A model generated the notes under the pieces. It was not told the DNA's origin, ran no database searches, and saw nothing but the letters and a program-made list of their open reading frames with translations. Shown here piece by piece: positions 22,703 through 33,460 of a stretch of DNA of 64,000 nt (its first letter is position 1; each line of letters opens with the position of its first letter). Position numbers and translations under genes: made by a program. Source of the DNA: Stropharia rugosoannulata (lineage: Eukaryota > Basidiomycota > Agaricomycetes > Agaricales > Strophariaceae). Where the stretch lies: positions 682,001-746,000 of the forward strand of contig JANCIK010000007.1 in assembly GCA_028532985.1 (NCBI GenBank), read 5' to 3'.

Positions 22703-25103
22703 CTAATACTCGTCCCTGGAGTAGTTGCTCCTGCCCGACTTGCCAAAAAGCGGCGGCGCGTTCCGTGTCCGGGGGCCATTGTAGCCGTCGTGGCTACTCT
22801 GCCTATCACGGGTGCTGCCACGCTCCTGCCAGCTTGGTTTATTACCACCCTGACGCAGGCCAGCATACCCAGGGCGTGCGCTGCCTCCACGTCCGGTCTC
22901 ACCTTCCCATGAGCCCTGCCTGCGAGAGGGAGCAGCCGAAGTGTACCCGAACGATCCACCTGACCTCTGCCTATATCCTTCCCGATCTTCCGAACCACGG
23001 CGCGCATCCCGTCCGCGACCACGGTCGTTCCATCCACCTCTTGAGCTACTACCGGCACCCCGGATGGCGCCCAACAGCGTCTGACTGATGTGCATGTCGC
23101 GCTGTAGAGCACACATCTCCTTGAAGAAGCGTTGGAGACCCGCAGCGACGAGCTCGGGGCCCAGACCCGTCGATGCGAAACGGCCAATGTAGAATCCAAG
23201 CTGAGCAAGGAACGTGCCCGAGATCGTCTCCGAGGACGCGCGGTTGGGATAGCCGACCTCAGCATGAGTGCCTGGGGGTACGTATTCAGGGTGGCCGACG
23301 CGCTGCATCAACTCCTGAGACCAGGTAGTGATCTCACCCAAGTTCGCCTCAGTGTAGGTGACCTTGTTCGACGCGTCGACAAGCTCTCGGCACTCACGTT
23401 CCACATCGTCAACGGTTATCCGCGTCGGCTGAGCGCCCGTGTCGCGGGAGATACGGGAGACAGCGGGGAGCTCCCAGTCAGCGATGATGAGGTCGGCACG
23501 GCCCTTACCTCCTTTGTCACCACCACGCCCTGTGCGGCCCACACGATGCACATACATGTCTGGGCTGGCGGGCACACCGAACTGGATCACACGCGTCACC
23601 CCAGGATAGTCGACACCTCGGGCAGAGACATCTGAGGTGATGAGCACCGAAGCAGAAGCTGTACTGTTGTCCGCGCGGAATGCGGCAGAGACAGCAATGC
23701 GGCGCGACATGTCGCGCTTGGCATGCATTTCATAGGTGCGTGTAGGCAGAGGGAAGAGGGCAGGTGTAATGGCGGCACGGGGGCCACGACGAGAAGTGGT
23801 AGCGGCGGCAGACGAAAGGACGTCGGCGACAAGCTGTGTCATTTTGGTTGTGCTCAAGAACACAACGATTTTACTCTTGCGCCCTTCCTGTGCACAGAGC
23901 AACTGGTCGTGTGCAATGAGACGGAGGAGGTGCGGCATGGCGTCAGCACCGGTAGGAAGAACAGTGGTGTACTGAGGGATGTGGGTATGAGTAGCGGTAT
24001 CGGAATCACTGACGCAGTTGACAAAGGTGTGTTTAGGTGAAAGGAGCTTCTTCGAAATATCTTGAATAGCCCGAGACACGGTAGCGCTAAACAAGAATGT
24101 CTGGCGCACTGGTGCAGAGGGAAGGTATTTGGAGATACGCTCGATATCTTCACGGAAGCCCATATCCAACAGGGTATCAGCTTCGTCGAGAATAAGCTAT
24201 ATAAATATAAGCATCGTCATGCTAAATCATGGTCTTGTCACATACAATTTTTGTGTTTCGTAGCGCGTCAGCGAACATAGGCTCAGAGTCGAGAAGATCC
24301 ATAAGACGACCAGGGGTGGCAACCACTACGTCCTTGCGTCCACGCTCCCAGCTACGTATTTGGCGGCCACGGCTCTCGCCTCCGAGAAGAACCTGAACTT
24401 CAAAACCCTGATGATGGGCGCTAAGAGTTCCTGCCTCGACAGCAATCTGAGTGGCAAGTTCTCGCGTCGGGGATAGAATAAGTGTTCCAGCGTTTTGAGA
24501 GGCGTAAGCCTTAGCAGCACGTAAACTGTCCGTCCTCGACCATTTCCCGCCCAAACCCGAGTCAATTTTGGCTTGTTCAACATGGGCGTCGATATCTCGA
24601 CAACGCGCTTCAATTGCTGGCACAAGGAAGGCCATCGTTTTGCCTGTTCCTGTCTTCGCCTTGACGAGCAAGTCGCGTGGAAGCGAAGGGTCGGTGATGC
24701 GTTCATGAGTGTCGGCGAGCTCGGGTAACATTGGGAAAATGCGAGACTGAACGATAGACATATGGGTGTGCTTAATAGCGCGTAGGGTATTTGGATGGAG
24801 CCTGTCCTTTAGTGTTGAGAAAGCAGTCGAAGGGTCCTTTTCGTCACCAGCAGATGGTTCTTCGTAGGTGGAAGCGGGCATACGAGCAGCAGCAGCAGCC
24901 GATGACGCGTTGCGGGCGAGTAGCATGTCGCATGGGAACAAACGACGTGGTAGAGCTGGCAGAAGGTCAAAAAATTGTGCAGTACTAGCAATAGTGAACT
25001 CACCACTCCTGGTCAGTGCAGCCAAGACATAAGTGCGGCGAGGAAGGAGGGATATCATGCGAGGGGCAGCGCAAGCCGCACGGGTGTAGGCCGCAGAAAG
25101 CAT
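22703..25103 (-). CDS. DEAD-box ATP-dependent RNA helicase, Mss116/mitochondrial type
   Basis: Two exons, 25103-24246 and 24196-22703, 783 residues. Helicase motifs in order: AKTGTGKT (about residues 149-156), SPTRELATQIA, LLGGE, ATPGRLMDL, DEAD (spanning just after the intron), FLFSATV, ITSDVSARGVDYPG and HRVGRTGRGG. The first 60 residues are rich in Arg, Ala and Leu with few acids, as in a mitochondrial targeting sequence; the tail is Gly/Arg/Ser-rich with RGG-like runs, fitting RNA binding. It should unwind or remodel RNA, probably mitochondrial introns as Mss116 does. A 48-nt stretch near residues 35-50 begins GTGAGT and ends TGCCAG and could be a further intron; both readings are in frame. 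It sits between SDR paralogs without obvious functional link. Confidence 0.93.
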
Positions 25104-25608
25104 TTTGAAGGACTTGACTGAACGAGTCCAAGGAGTTGTTCTGTTCAATGGGCCGTGCGGGGTGCTAGCACTCTAGAAAAATCTCGTGGGAATCCTCCTT
25201 GTCACATGCCGACTAGATCATTTCGGCTCGTGAAGGCAGGCTTCAGCGCCGCCTAAGGCCACTCGCCCGTAGCCTTGCCAGGCCCTGAGATTTCATGTTA
25301 AGAAGAAGCATAAGTAACGCCCTACTCAGTAAAAAGTCAATGCAGGAGCTGAGCAGGAGTCGTTGAGGACTTGGAGTCTTTAAGTTCAAGTTGTACTTTG
25401 CTTACTAATACTAAAGGATAAAACGACTTAGAACCAACTTAGAACGTATGTCAATTTTCGATAGGTAGCAATACTAGGTAATTACAGAAAACAGAGACAT
25501 TGGCTAAAAAGTACAACGACACGGAAGGAGCTGCTGATGCCTCTTCTTGATTCACTGTATTTGGCATGCACTGTATATGTGGCGCTTGCACATATGAGCT
25601 ATGTTTAA
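25104..25608. other. Intergenic region
   Basis: 500 bp between the start of the helicase gene and the 3' end of SDR paralog 4; contains the helicase promoter. Nothing else supportable. Confidence 0.5.
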
Positions 25609-26733
25609 TTATCCCAAAAGAGCCCCTCCGTCGACATTGATCCTTTGCCCAGTAATATATCCACATCTTCAAGTATTAAAATATTATTATCAGCAATCAC
25701 TTATGGGAACATCTGTTCTTTAGCAACTTACTTCATCAAGAAAATATACGCTTCTGCGATCTGAACGATTTGAGGAAGTCAGAATTGACGTCAGAAGCTT
25801 TGTGGAGGAGGGAAACATACATCGGAAGGCTGTGCCATTCGTTTGATGAGAAGGCTCTTCAAAATATTCTGGAACCAAGCTTCCTTCATTTCTTCGCTTA
25901 TCGGGAGTTTCGATAACAGCTGAAGTGCATTCGAAAGTAAGTTCGGATGCTCAATTATCACTCGTAACTGTAGACAGCGTTACCTCAGTTTCAGTCTAAT
26001 GATGACATATGTTAATATTTTTCTGCGTTAAAGAAATCATGGCACACTTACTCCGCCGGGAGCAACAATGTTCACACGAAGAGGCGCCAAATCAACAGCG
26101 AGGCCTCGAGTAAGTCCTTCTAAGGCAGCGTTGGCGCCAGATGGGGCCACCATCCCCTTCTGAGGCTTAAGATCCAGGAGCCCTAATTTAATAAGAAGAT
26201 TAAGTTTGTTAGGTTAGATTTCATGCAACATTCTCCAGACGAAGCCGTCAGACTACATGCCTGCAGTTAAAGTCAAAGAGCCACCGGGATTGAACTTGAC
26301 ATTCTGGGCCACAATAAATGGTCCCCAGAACCGCACGGCAAATATTCCTTTGTAAGAATGGGTGAACAACTTTTTAAAAGGGTTGTGTAAGTGGTGAATG
26401 TGTACCTGTTTGTGCAGCTGGGTCCGCGGCATCGCCTCCGAACAAGTCCCACGCCAAGTCACCGCTGGTCCAGGCGACATGATCGACGGCGCCAATCCGC
26501 TCGGCGAACGCTTTCAGTGCCTTGGAGTCACTGGCGTCGACGACCTCCCCGCGAACTTCGCCCGGAAGTTTGTGCTCTTTGAGGCGCTCGACAGCGTTAA
26601 CGACGCGCTCCGGGTTTCTGGAAGCAACGATAACGGTACTAGCGAGTGCTTGAAGTGCGGCGAGAGCGACGCCAAATCCGATACCGGAGGTGCCACCAAC
26701 GACAACGACGATCTTGTTCTGAAGGTTTGACAT
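25609..26733 (-). CDS. SDR-like protein, paralog 4 (probable GC-AG intron)
   Basis: Seven exons: 26733-26406, 26347-26261, 26182-26052, 25995-25984, 25919-25821, 25760-25732 and 25666-25609; 247 residues. Shows VVVVGGTSGIGFGVALAAL, DHVAWTSGD, AVRFWGP, LTLTAG, GLTRGLAVDLAPLRVN and CGYITGQRINVDGG. The catalytic Ser of the SDR tetrad is Ala here (LTAG) and YxxxK is absent (GANAALEGL), so it is the paralog furthest from a working SDR site. The intron after LTLTAG starts GCATGT, not GT; every sister gene has GT at that place and the reading frame requires this junction. The 12-nt exon 25995-25984 codes TETE. Confidence 0.87.
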
Positions 26734-27974
26734 TGTGGAGTAGCTGTGGAGTGTGTGATATGGGTGAGTGGTAAGTGTGCGAGTTGCTGTTTGGTTGTAA
26801 GGCGCTTTCTGAGGAGAGGACGGTCCAAGTTCTCACTATTTATACAAATTTTCACGTCGCGAGCTCCATCATTATTACTGAAATGTACCGTATAATACGT
26901 CTGACGTTCACAGGTTCTAGCAAACATGACTTGCACAGAAGCAGGACTGCGTGTCCGCATACAGAACGTATCTGGGAGTACAATCAGCCGTTTGTATTCA
27001 CAAGTGCGCAGGTGGGCTGACGGTTACAGGCGGCCTCGGCAGTGTCCCGACTGAAGGCATGATGTTTGACACCGGCAAGAGATTTTCTATACCTCAGAAG
27101 AAACTCCATACGTACATTGAGCCCATATCTTACCAATTCGAAGTAAGGATCAGGAATGCTGCTAATAGAAGCACAGTCTTTTTCGCAGCAGGCGTAGTCC
27201 CTTGGCATGCGCGACAATTGAGATGTCAACACAGCTGTACTTGAAACGGAACGGGGCTGTCGCAAATTAAAGGAGACGGTCATCTCGGCGGAGTTGATAG
27301 ATTTATGTCTGAGGTATGCGATGCGTGTACTTAATTCTCTACAACAATTGGGAATATGATTTTCATGCCTCAGGTCTCGAAATACAACGTTATGCATGCA
27401 GCAATTTTCGACCAGCATCCATAATTTTTATTTATTCTGCTTGTTTATTATTCATCTTTAGTCGCACAGAAAATCCTGGAATATGTCATATAAGCATCTG
27501 CACATATCCATGTTGTGTAAAGATCTCGGGCATGTCGTAACAGGAAAGGCCGATGTCATTTCTCTTCCCATCCAAGTTCCAACAACAAGTTGTTAACTCA
27601 TCCACGGACCATAGCTATGTTGCACAACATATAGAAAGTATGGGGCAGAGTAGCAATACAGATATCTAAAAGCTCCGTAAAGGCTCTACCGGACCAATTG
27701 TATAGTGACTAAAGGTAAATTATTGAAATCAGCGATTTTACGCTAATCATCGCAATCGGCTGAGGGGTTTCCGAAGTCCGTTATTCAGCCAATATTTGAA
27801 AGACAGGCCTGTGATGTCCCTCGCGATCGCACTGCGGTCACTAAGTGGGATTTTGTTTTAAAAACGCTGAAATGCGTGTATAAAATGATGCTATTTCTCT
27901 CTTTATTGTACGGATTTCAAACACTCTTTGGAGCTGTAGAGCAGAGGCGAAGTACATATACGCTGCTCTTTGCT
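26734..27974. other. Intergenic region within the SDR cluster
   Basis: 1.2 kb upstream of paralog 4 and downstream of paralog 5. Overlapping sense and antisense ORFs around 26984-27418 lack any family resemblance. No gene called. Confidence 0.45.
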
Positions 27975-29062
27975 TTATGCCAGAGCGACGCCTCCATCAA
28001 CGTTTATTCTCTGACCGGTAATGTAACCACACCTGTAAGGGAGTTAGACCGGGGAAATGGTTATGATTACTGCTGGACTCACTTCATGACGAACATATAT
28101 GCCTCGGCAGTCTATACAGTCAAATAAGGAAGGAAAACCTGTATCAGGGAGTTCAAACGTACCTCGCTGGGCGTACCCATACGCTTAATCAAAAGTCCGC
28201 TTGCTACCTTCGCCTCAAAGCCTGCCAGAGCTTCTGGGGTAAATCCATCCCATAACTGCATGCACGGGTTAGATCAGGAATAGAAATTTTATAATAGACG
28301 AATGCTGTACCTCTGTCTTGATCTGAAATCAAGAGCCTATCAGCAAAAAGCTTCGTGGGTCCAGCGTATAAATAATCAGACTCACCGCTCCTGGGCCGAT
28401 AACATTAACGCGCAATGGCGCTAAGTCTACTGCTAAACCTTTTGTAAGGCCGTCAAGGGCCGAACAGACCCCGGCTGTCACAGAGCGCTCCTTCATAGGC
28501 TTCACATCCAAAGTCCCTGCAATGAGAAGCGTCAATATCTTCTGAATATATGCGGAACTTAAGAAAGCCGCTAACCTGAAGTAAGCGTGAAAGATCCATT
28601 AGGATTGACTTTGGCACTTTGGGCAAGAATAAAGGGTCCCCAGAATCGTACTGAGAACGCGCCTATGTGGACCCACAAATACGGTTAGTACTAATCCTTT
28701 TTTGCATACAAGTTGCCAAATTAGTCTAACTTACCAGCAATAAGGGCAGCGCTCGCCCCGTTTCCGCCCAGCAGGCCATCGGGAGTGTCCCCGCTTGTCC
28801 ATGCGACATGGTCTACCGTTCCAATCCGGTCAGCAAAGTCCTTAATTGACTGCGCATCCTTTGCGTCTAGAGTCTCGCCTCGCACTTCTCCAGGGAGATT
28901 GAATGCCTTGAGGCGCGCGACTGCCTTATCGACGCGCTCCTTGCTGCTCGATGCGATAATCACAACAGTGGCCTGCTCTTGGAGTGCAGCTAGCGCAACC
29001 CCGAATCCGATGCCGGACGAGCCACCTACTATGACGACGGTCTGGTTCTGTAGATTGGGCAT
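27975..29062 (-). CDS. SDR-like protein, paralog 5 (atypical active site)
   Basis: Seven exons: 29062-28735, 28662-28576, 28516-28386, 28322-28311, 28255-28163, 28111-28083 and 28032-27975; 245 residues. Motifs: VVIVGGSSGIGFGVALAAL, DHVAWTSGD, SVRFWGP, FTLTSG, GLTKGLAVDLAPLRVN, LLIKRMGTPSE and CGYITGQRINVDGG. Like its neighbours it lacks YxxxK (aligned GVCSALDGL). Exon 4 is 12 nt and codes IKTE. Exon sizes 87, 131, 12 and 29 nt match paralogs 2 and 4 exactly, showing tandem origin. Same strand as paralog 4. Confidence 0.88.
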
Positions 29063-29514
29063 GATGATTTCACTGGTACGGTATCACTTGTAGGCCTGAT
29101 TTAGTACGGGGGTGTTGCTGAAAATGCTCTGCAACACCGTCACTAAATACTGCAGCAGCTTGGAGCCCAAAGTTCCAGTCACAAAGGCTGCAACGACTTT
29201 GTACTTCTTGGCTGTCCTGTGCATGCCGTGGCAAATAGCGGTTACGAATCTTATCGGCTGCGGATCGAGTGGTAAGCGATGGAGAATGCTTGCAAATCGT
29301 CTCTGCTAATTATGTCTCGTCATGCAGCGGAACAGAACCGTCTATTGGAGTGATCTGTAGGTGAACACCTACTTTTCAAGGTCTTTCCACCCCGCTTGAA
29401 TCGCATGGCCACGATGAATCGGACACGTTTGTCCTTGAATCAGTCAAGATCGTTCAGACATCATTCGGGTAGTCTCCTTCACAGACCACATAAACAGATG
29501 ACAGTCGATCTGTT

Positions 29515-29740
29515 AATACTTACAAGTTCCGCCTCGCTACGCTGCGGCTTGGGGCGTACACAGTAAACAAAGTAGTATGTAAGTAATGTTGTAAAGCATT
29601 TGTAAATAGTATAATATGAAGCGTCACGGCACTGTTAGTAACGCGCCGCGCAATCAGCGCGCATTGGGCGCGCTGGTGCGCGCGGTGCTTATAGACTCAT
29701 AAAGTGCCAGCCGCCGATTGGCCGCTGATGCAAAAGTTTG
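29515..29740. repeat. Palindrome-rich block, possible transposon end
   Basis: An abrupt GC-rich island in AT-rich DNA. It includes a hairpin CCGCCTCGCTACGCTGCGG near 29527 and a run of alternating GCGCGC blocks from about 29640 that follow CACTGTTAGTAACGCGCC. Such structure is typical of DNA-transposon termini. No transposase ORF is nearby and I found no matching opposite end in the window. Confidence 0.35.
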
Positions 29741-30030
29741 GCAAAAGTACGATAGTAAAGTAGTGCTACACACATAGCGTACTATATGTGATTGGTTTGG
29801 TTGGCGGTATCAGACCATTGCATTGCATTTCACCTCCTTTTGTCACTCCATAACCAGCTCAAACCCAGGTCTGCATGCCGCGACTCCGTCAGCCAAACAC
29901 CTACATACAAAAGCGTGTCATAATTATAAAGATATGGGAGATAGTCATTCGGGCATGTGGGTACACCAGTTAAGCGCTTGTGGCATACATACCTGCCAAG
30001 CATAGGGACTTGACTTGCTCCTTATACACC

Positions 30031-30063
30031 ATACGTATTTGATACGTATTTGATACGTATAAT
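30031..30063. repeat. Tandem repeat, 11-bp unit
   Basis: ATACGTATTTG occurs twice perfectly at 30031-30041 and 30042-30052, followed by a diverged third copy to 30063. The unit contains the palindrome ATACGTAT. Confidence 0.85.
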
Positions 30064-31029
30064 TTGCGTATGATAACAATGCAAGAAACGGCCATTCACG
30101 GCATTTCAGCACTGGGTGATTTCCATTTAATTACCCCGCGTTCAGTAAGGATTCAGGGCAGGTCAGGGCTCAGGAACTGTCTGGAGTTGTGTAGGCGAAG
30201 GAACCACTATTTTTGCGACTTTTTTAGCGCTCGTTTTAAAAAAATGCGGTCGAATCTCCCCGCTGACAGCTTCCAACTCAGTCAGATGCACCTCCAGTTT
30301 CGCTTTAACGGAACTGGATGCACACGTAATAATATGGCCAATATAGTTGAGACCTTGAAGAACTGCAGGTACGCAACACATAAGACGACAAGAGATTATA
30401 GCATCGCGTTTGTTGCCGTTTTATGGCCCTGGAGTCATAGAGAGAGATAAAGGCTAGTGTTGAATTCCGTTGGATATGCATAAAGTTAAAATCAGCGAAG
30501 GACAGATGGCAAATTATTTCGTGACCACGGGTCTTTGCAGACAGATGCGGTAGTCCCTTGAAACCTTGGGGCGAAGATTGTTGGCGAGACATGATAAGTA
30601 TGGCCTGCTATGGCTGCTCTTGGTATTGATGCAATTTCCCGGTATTTGCGACGCATCTTCAGGGTGCTCCCAAGTGCGGGAAAGCCAAAAGTAATGTGCT
30701 TTGGTCATGGTTTGATATTGTCCTTGAGCAGTCCGCGATATCATGCACTCGAGTGCAGAGAAAGGAGGCCGAGCGCCTGTCGCCAGGTTGAAAGTCCTGA
30801 GGACGGGGTGGAGGTCCAACAGAAGCAGACCGAAATCAAGGACTATTGACCACTGAAGAGAAACCAGCGAACGCTTTCGTATAGTTCACTCCAGATACTA
30901 TCCCGCGTCTCCGCTTTTTTGACCGCTGCCAGCTTCTGTCGTTCCCGCCATCGGGGAGGTTCATCAGAGACAGAATCTATAATACTAAATAAACCTGCAG
31001 CCTGACGACACGCAAGATATACAAAGAAA

Positions 31030-31702
31030 CTAACTCGACGCGAAACCATCCCTTTTCAGTGCGAGCTTCCGCTCCATCTCCTCGAACGCATCCATGATGA
31101 CACCCTTGCGGCTCTCTGGTTGCCTCGTTTCCAGTGTGTTTGCTTCAGAAGTTTTGGGGCGAATGTGGGCTGGCCATTCTGCGGATGAGATGCCTAATGT
31201 AAAAAGTGAGGCGCGCAGGCCTGTTACTGCTTCATTGTATGCCTCGAGTGACTCTTCGTAAAGGTCGTAAACGCAGACAGCGCAGCCAGACATGCAGCAT
31301 TCTTTGGCGGATGAGTCAATGCCCTACAAGTTTGGTAGTTAGATAGGAAAGCTCACCATCGTCAGCAGGGGGTTTGGGTTCTTCTGGGACGATAAACCCG
31401 TGAAAAAGTGGCACAGATTTTGGTTTCGCGAGACTTTTCTGTTGGTGGACATTTGGTAGGGAAGCGTCGTGGGCAGCAAATGCTTCCAATCCCTTCGACA
31501 AAGACGTTTTTTCTCGAATGGAGTTCTCGAGCCTAACCCATCTACCAGAGAGACTCTGTCCTCCTCGCGCTGCTTTTCGTTTTGCTTTATTTCGCGGTTG
31601 TTCCCGAGTTATGGCTACGTCGCCGTAGTGGGCAGCACTTGAGGTTATCGCTCGGCGCCTGGGAAGGATGAGTGTTCGTGCAGTATTTGAGCAGCGCAGC
31701 AT
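31030..31702 (-). CDS. Oxidoreductase-like-domain protein, probably mitochondrial (OXLD1-like)
   Basis: Two exons, 31702-31357 and 31301-31030, 205 residues. The diagnostic piece is PKPPADDECCMSGCAVCVYDLYEES, given here as separate marks: a Pro-rich lead, ECCMSGC, then CVYDLYEE. It matches the oxidoreductase-like (Oxidored-like) domain found in fungal and animal mitochondrial proteins of unknown biochemical role. The intron acceptor at 31302, rather than the nearer TAG, is the one that restores the cysteine motif. The N-terminus from ATG 31702 (MLRCSNTARTLILPRRR) is basic and hydrophobic like a mitochondrial presequence. Divergent from the PMP3-type gene, 236 bp away. Confidence 0.82.
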
Positions 31703-31938
31703 GGAAACATGGCATTTAAGAAAGTTCCTGTAGGCCGTTTGCGCACAGTGCTTCAACGGTGCGGGGTTCAGTACAAACCTATTCTTCGTCGTGTGAATCT
31801 CGGAGGCAATTGGGTCATGATGACATCAATGAGGAGAACTGCGCCCTACCTGCGCCACGGCCTCCCTTTCACTCTTCCACCACCTTATAACTTCAACTTG
31901 CTCGAACCACCCGCGTAATCTCTACTTCCCCGACTACA
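31703..31938. promoter_or_regulatory. Compact bidirectional promoter region
   Basis: 236 bp separate the start codons of the OXLD1-like gene and the PMP3-type gene, which read apart. Both promoters and leaders must fit here. A pyrimidine-rich stretch with CACTCTTCCACCACC (about 31872-31886) precedes the PMP3 start. Confidence 0.55.
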
Positions 31939-32417
31939 ATGGTCAAGTCATCTGACGTTCTCCTCATCATCGTGCGTCAACTCCATTACTTGTACTTTAC
32001 ATCGTTTGGTCCTCATGTACTTACTATTGGATCATATTCTGTTAGGTTGCCATCCTCTTTCCGCCAGCAGCGGCAGCCATCGTAACGGGATGCAGCTGTG
32101 ACCTTCTTATCAACATTCTCCTTACGATGTATGCACGTCCTCGATGTATACTATACGAGAGATGGCTAACAGTGATACAGCTTGGGCTACATCCCCGGCC
32201 ACATCCACGCATTTTGGCTCATTTACAGGAAGATGCAGGCGGAAGAACGTTACGGAAACGGAGGGTTCATCTGTGAGTCGCTGTATGTGTCGGACCTCGA
32301 GCGACATGCTGATGTTTTGTTCTAGATGTCGGCAATGGTCAATACCAACCCCTCTACGCTGGCAATGCTGGTCCTCAGCAGCCCGCGCCGCAGTACTATG
32401 GCGCCACAGGTCACTAA
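31939..32417 (+). CDS. PMP3: PMP3/UPF0057-type plasma-membrane proteolipid
   Basis: Four exons, 31939-31971, 32046-32128, 32181-32272 and 32326-32417, encode 99 residues. Core features of the family: two transmembrane helices, the first reading LLIIVAILFPPAAAAI, then TGCSCDLLINILLTILGYIPGHIHAFWLIY with the Cys pair and GYIPGHIHA loop. Yeast Pmp3 modulates plasma-membrane potential and cation tolerance. Compared with the 55-residue yeast protein it has a C-terminal extension of about 40 residues rich in Tyr, Gly and Gln (QPLYAGNAG, PAPQYYGATGH), common in mushroom-forming fungi. A potassium channel is in the same window but 28 kb away. Very secure. Confidence 0.95.
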
Positions 32418-32557
32418 TTCTATCAGCCTACTATCAAGGACACGGAATTCTCTGGATGTATGGACGGAGTTCTTTTCTCTGCTTGGGCTGCTACTTAAAG
32501 ACTGTTGTACTATCGCGTATCGCTTATGAATATTCATTTCGTGCTACATACTCTACA

Positions 32558-33460
32558 TTACAACCTTTTCCAAACAACAAGGCGCTCCTTCCCGAGATGG
32601 CTCGGTGAAGACACCACAGGGATTTTGTCCAAGACTTTAGTAAAGTCGGCGCTCAGCAGTGCATCATAATGCGCCGGCTCGACGTAATATGGTGGGCCCG
32701 TTTCGTCGAAGGGGCGCAATGGGAATATGACGGTGACAAGGAACTCTCCTTGTTTAGTAAGTTTCGACATCTGCTTCGCCCAATCACCCCGCATGGCTGG
32801 AGGTATGGCCACAAAGAAGCTACGAGCAGATTAGACTGGGTGCTTCGACATTTAATGCACACACATACGTGTGATCGTAGATAAGATCGAACAGTTGTTC
32901 TTTGGGTGGATCGAACTCGAAGAAGTCAGCTATCTCGATAGACGCTTTGATCTTCAAGTCCTGCTCCTTTGCCTTGGCAATGACTCTGCATAGATGTAAG
33001 TCTAATGGTGAATCGCATCGAGTATGTAGAATATGCACTCTGTTGCCCGGGCAATCGCAGTATTGGCAACCTCAAGACCGAGAGTCTCAAGGCCTAAAGC
33101 AGCAGAGATATACGTCAGGTCATAGCCCTACAGATAAGTCAATATCTGCTGTCATCTAATTTATTTGGCATGTTTTGAACATATTGCATACCGCACCACA
33201 GCCCGGGACCAGCGCCCGTCCGCTGCGAGGTAGATCAAGTCCGCTTGATTCAAGGGCCTCGCGCAGTGATGGCTGGACATCTCCAAAGTCCCAGGGCGTA
33301 ATACCTTTGGTCCTGATACGGCGATAGGAAGGTTTTCAATTCGCGAAAGACTGACACGGCGGAGAATTACTGACCAGGCTAGCTCCCATGTCGAGAGATC
33401 ATCTGGCTTTATGATGTCTTTGGGTTGCTTGCCGGGCGGCCCTAAATTCAACTCGGCCAT
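32558..33460 (-). CDS. SAM-dependent thiol/thiopurine methyltransferase-like protein
   Basis: Five exons: 33460-33375, 33312-33192, 33127-33039, 32985-32869 and 32819-32558; 224 residues. Shows the family start WTKGITPWDFGDVQPSLRE, the SAM-binding motif ALVPGCGAGYDL, the acidic LGLEVANTAIA, ADFFEF (motif after strand 3) and YDHTFFVAIPPAMRGDW. This is the TPMT / thiol and halide methyltransferase group found in plants and fungi. The likely reaction is S-methylation of small thiols or halide methylation from S-adenosylmethionine in the cytosol; the acceptor is not readable. The first donor is GTCAGT, a variant also used in the esterase genes of this window. ATG 33458-33460 begins the only sensible N-terminus. 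Confidence 0.9.

Larger units (their letters stand above)
29063..31029. other. Gene-poor, repeat-bearing region
   Basis: About 2 kb upstream of SDR paralog 5. Holds GC-rich palindromic sequence (29,515-29,740) and a short tandem repeat (30,031-30,063). Overlapping ORFs around 30514-30849 lie antisense to each other and match no family. No gene called. Confidence 0.45.

Noticed and set aside
22651..23265. 204-residue minus-strand ORF
   Set aside because: Overlaps the helicase C-terminal exon in another frame; Arg/Ser-rich shadow of the RGG tail.
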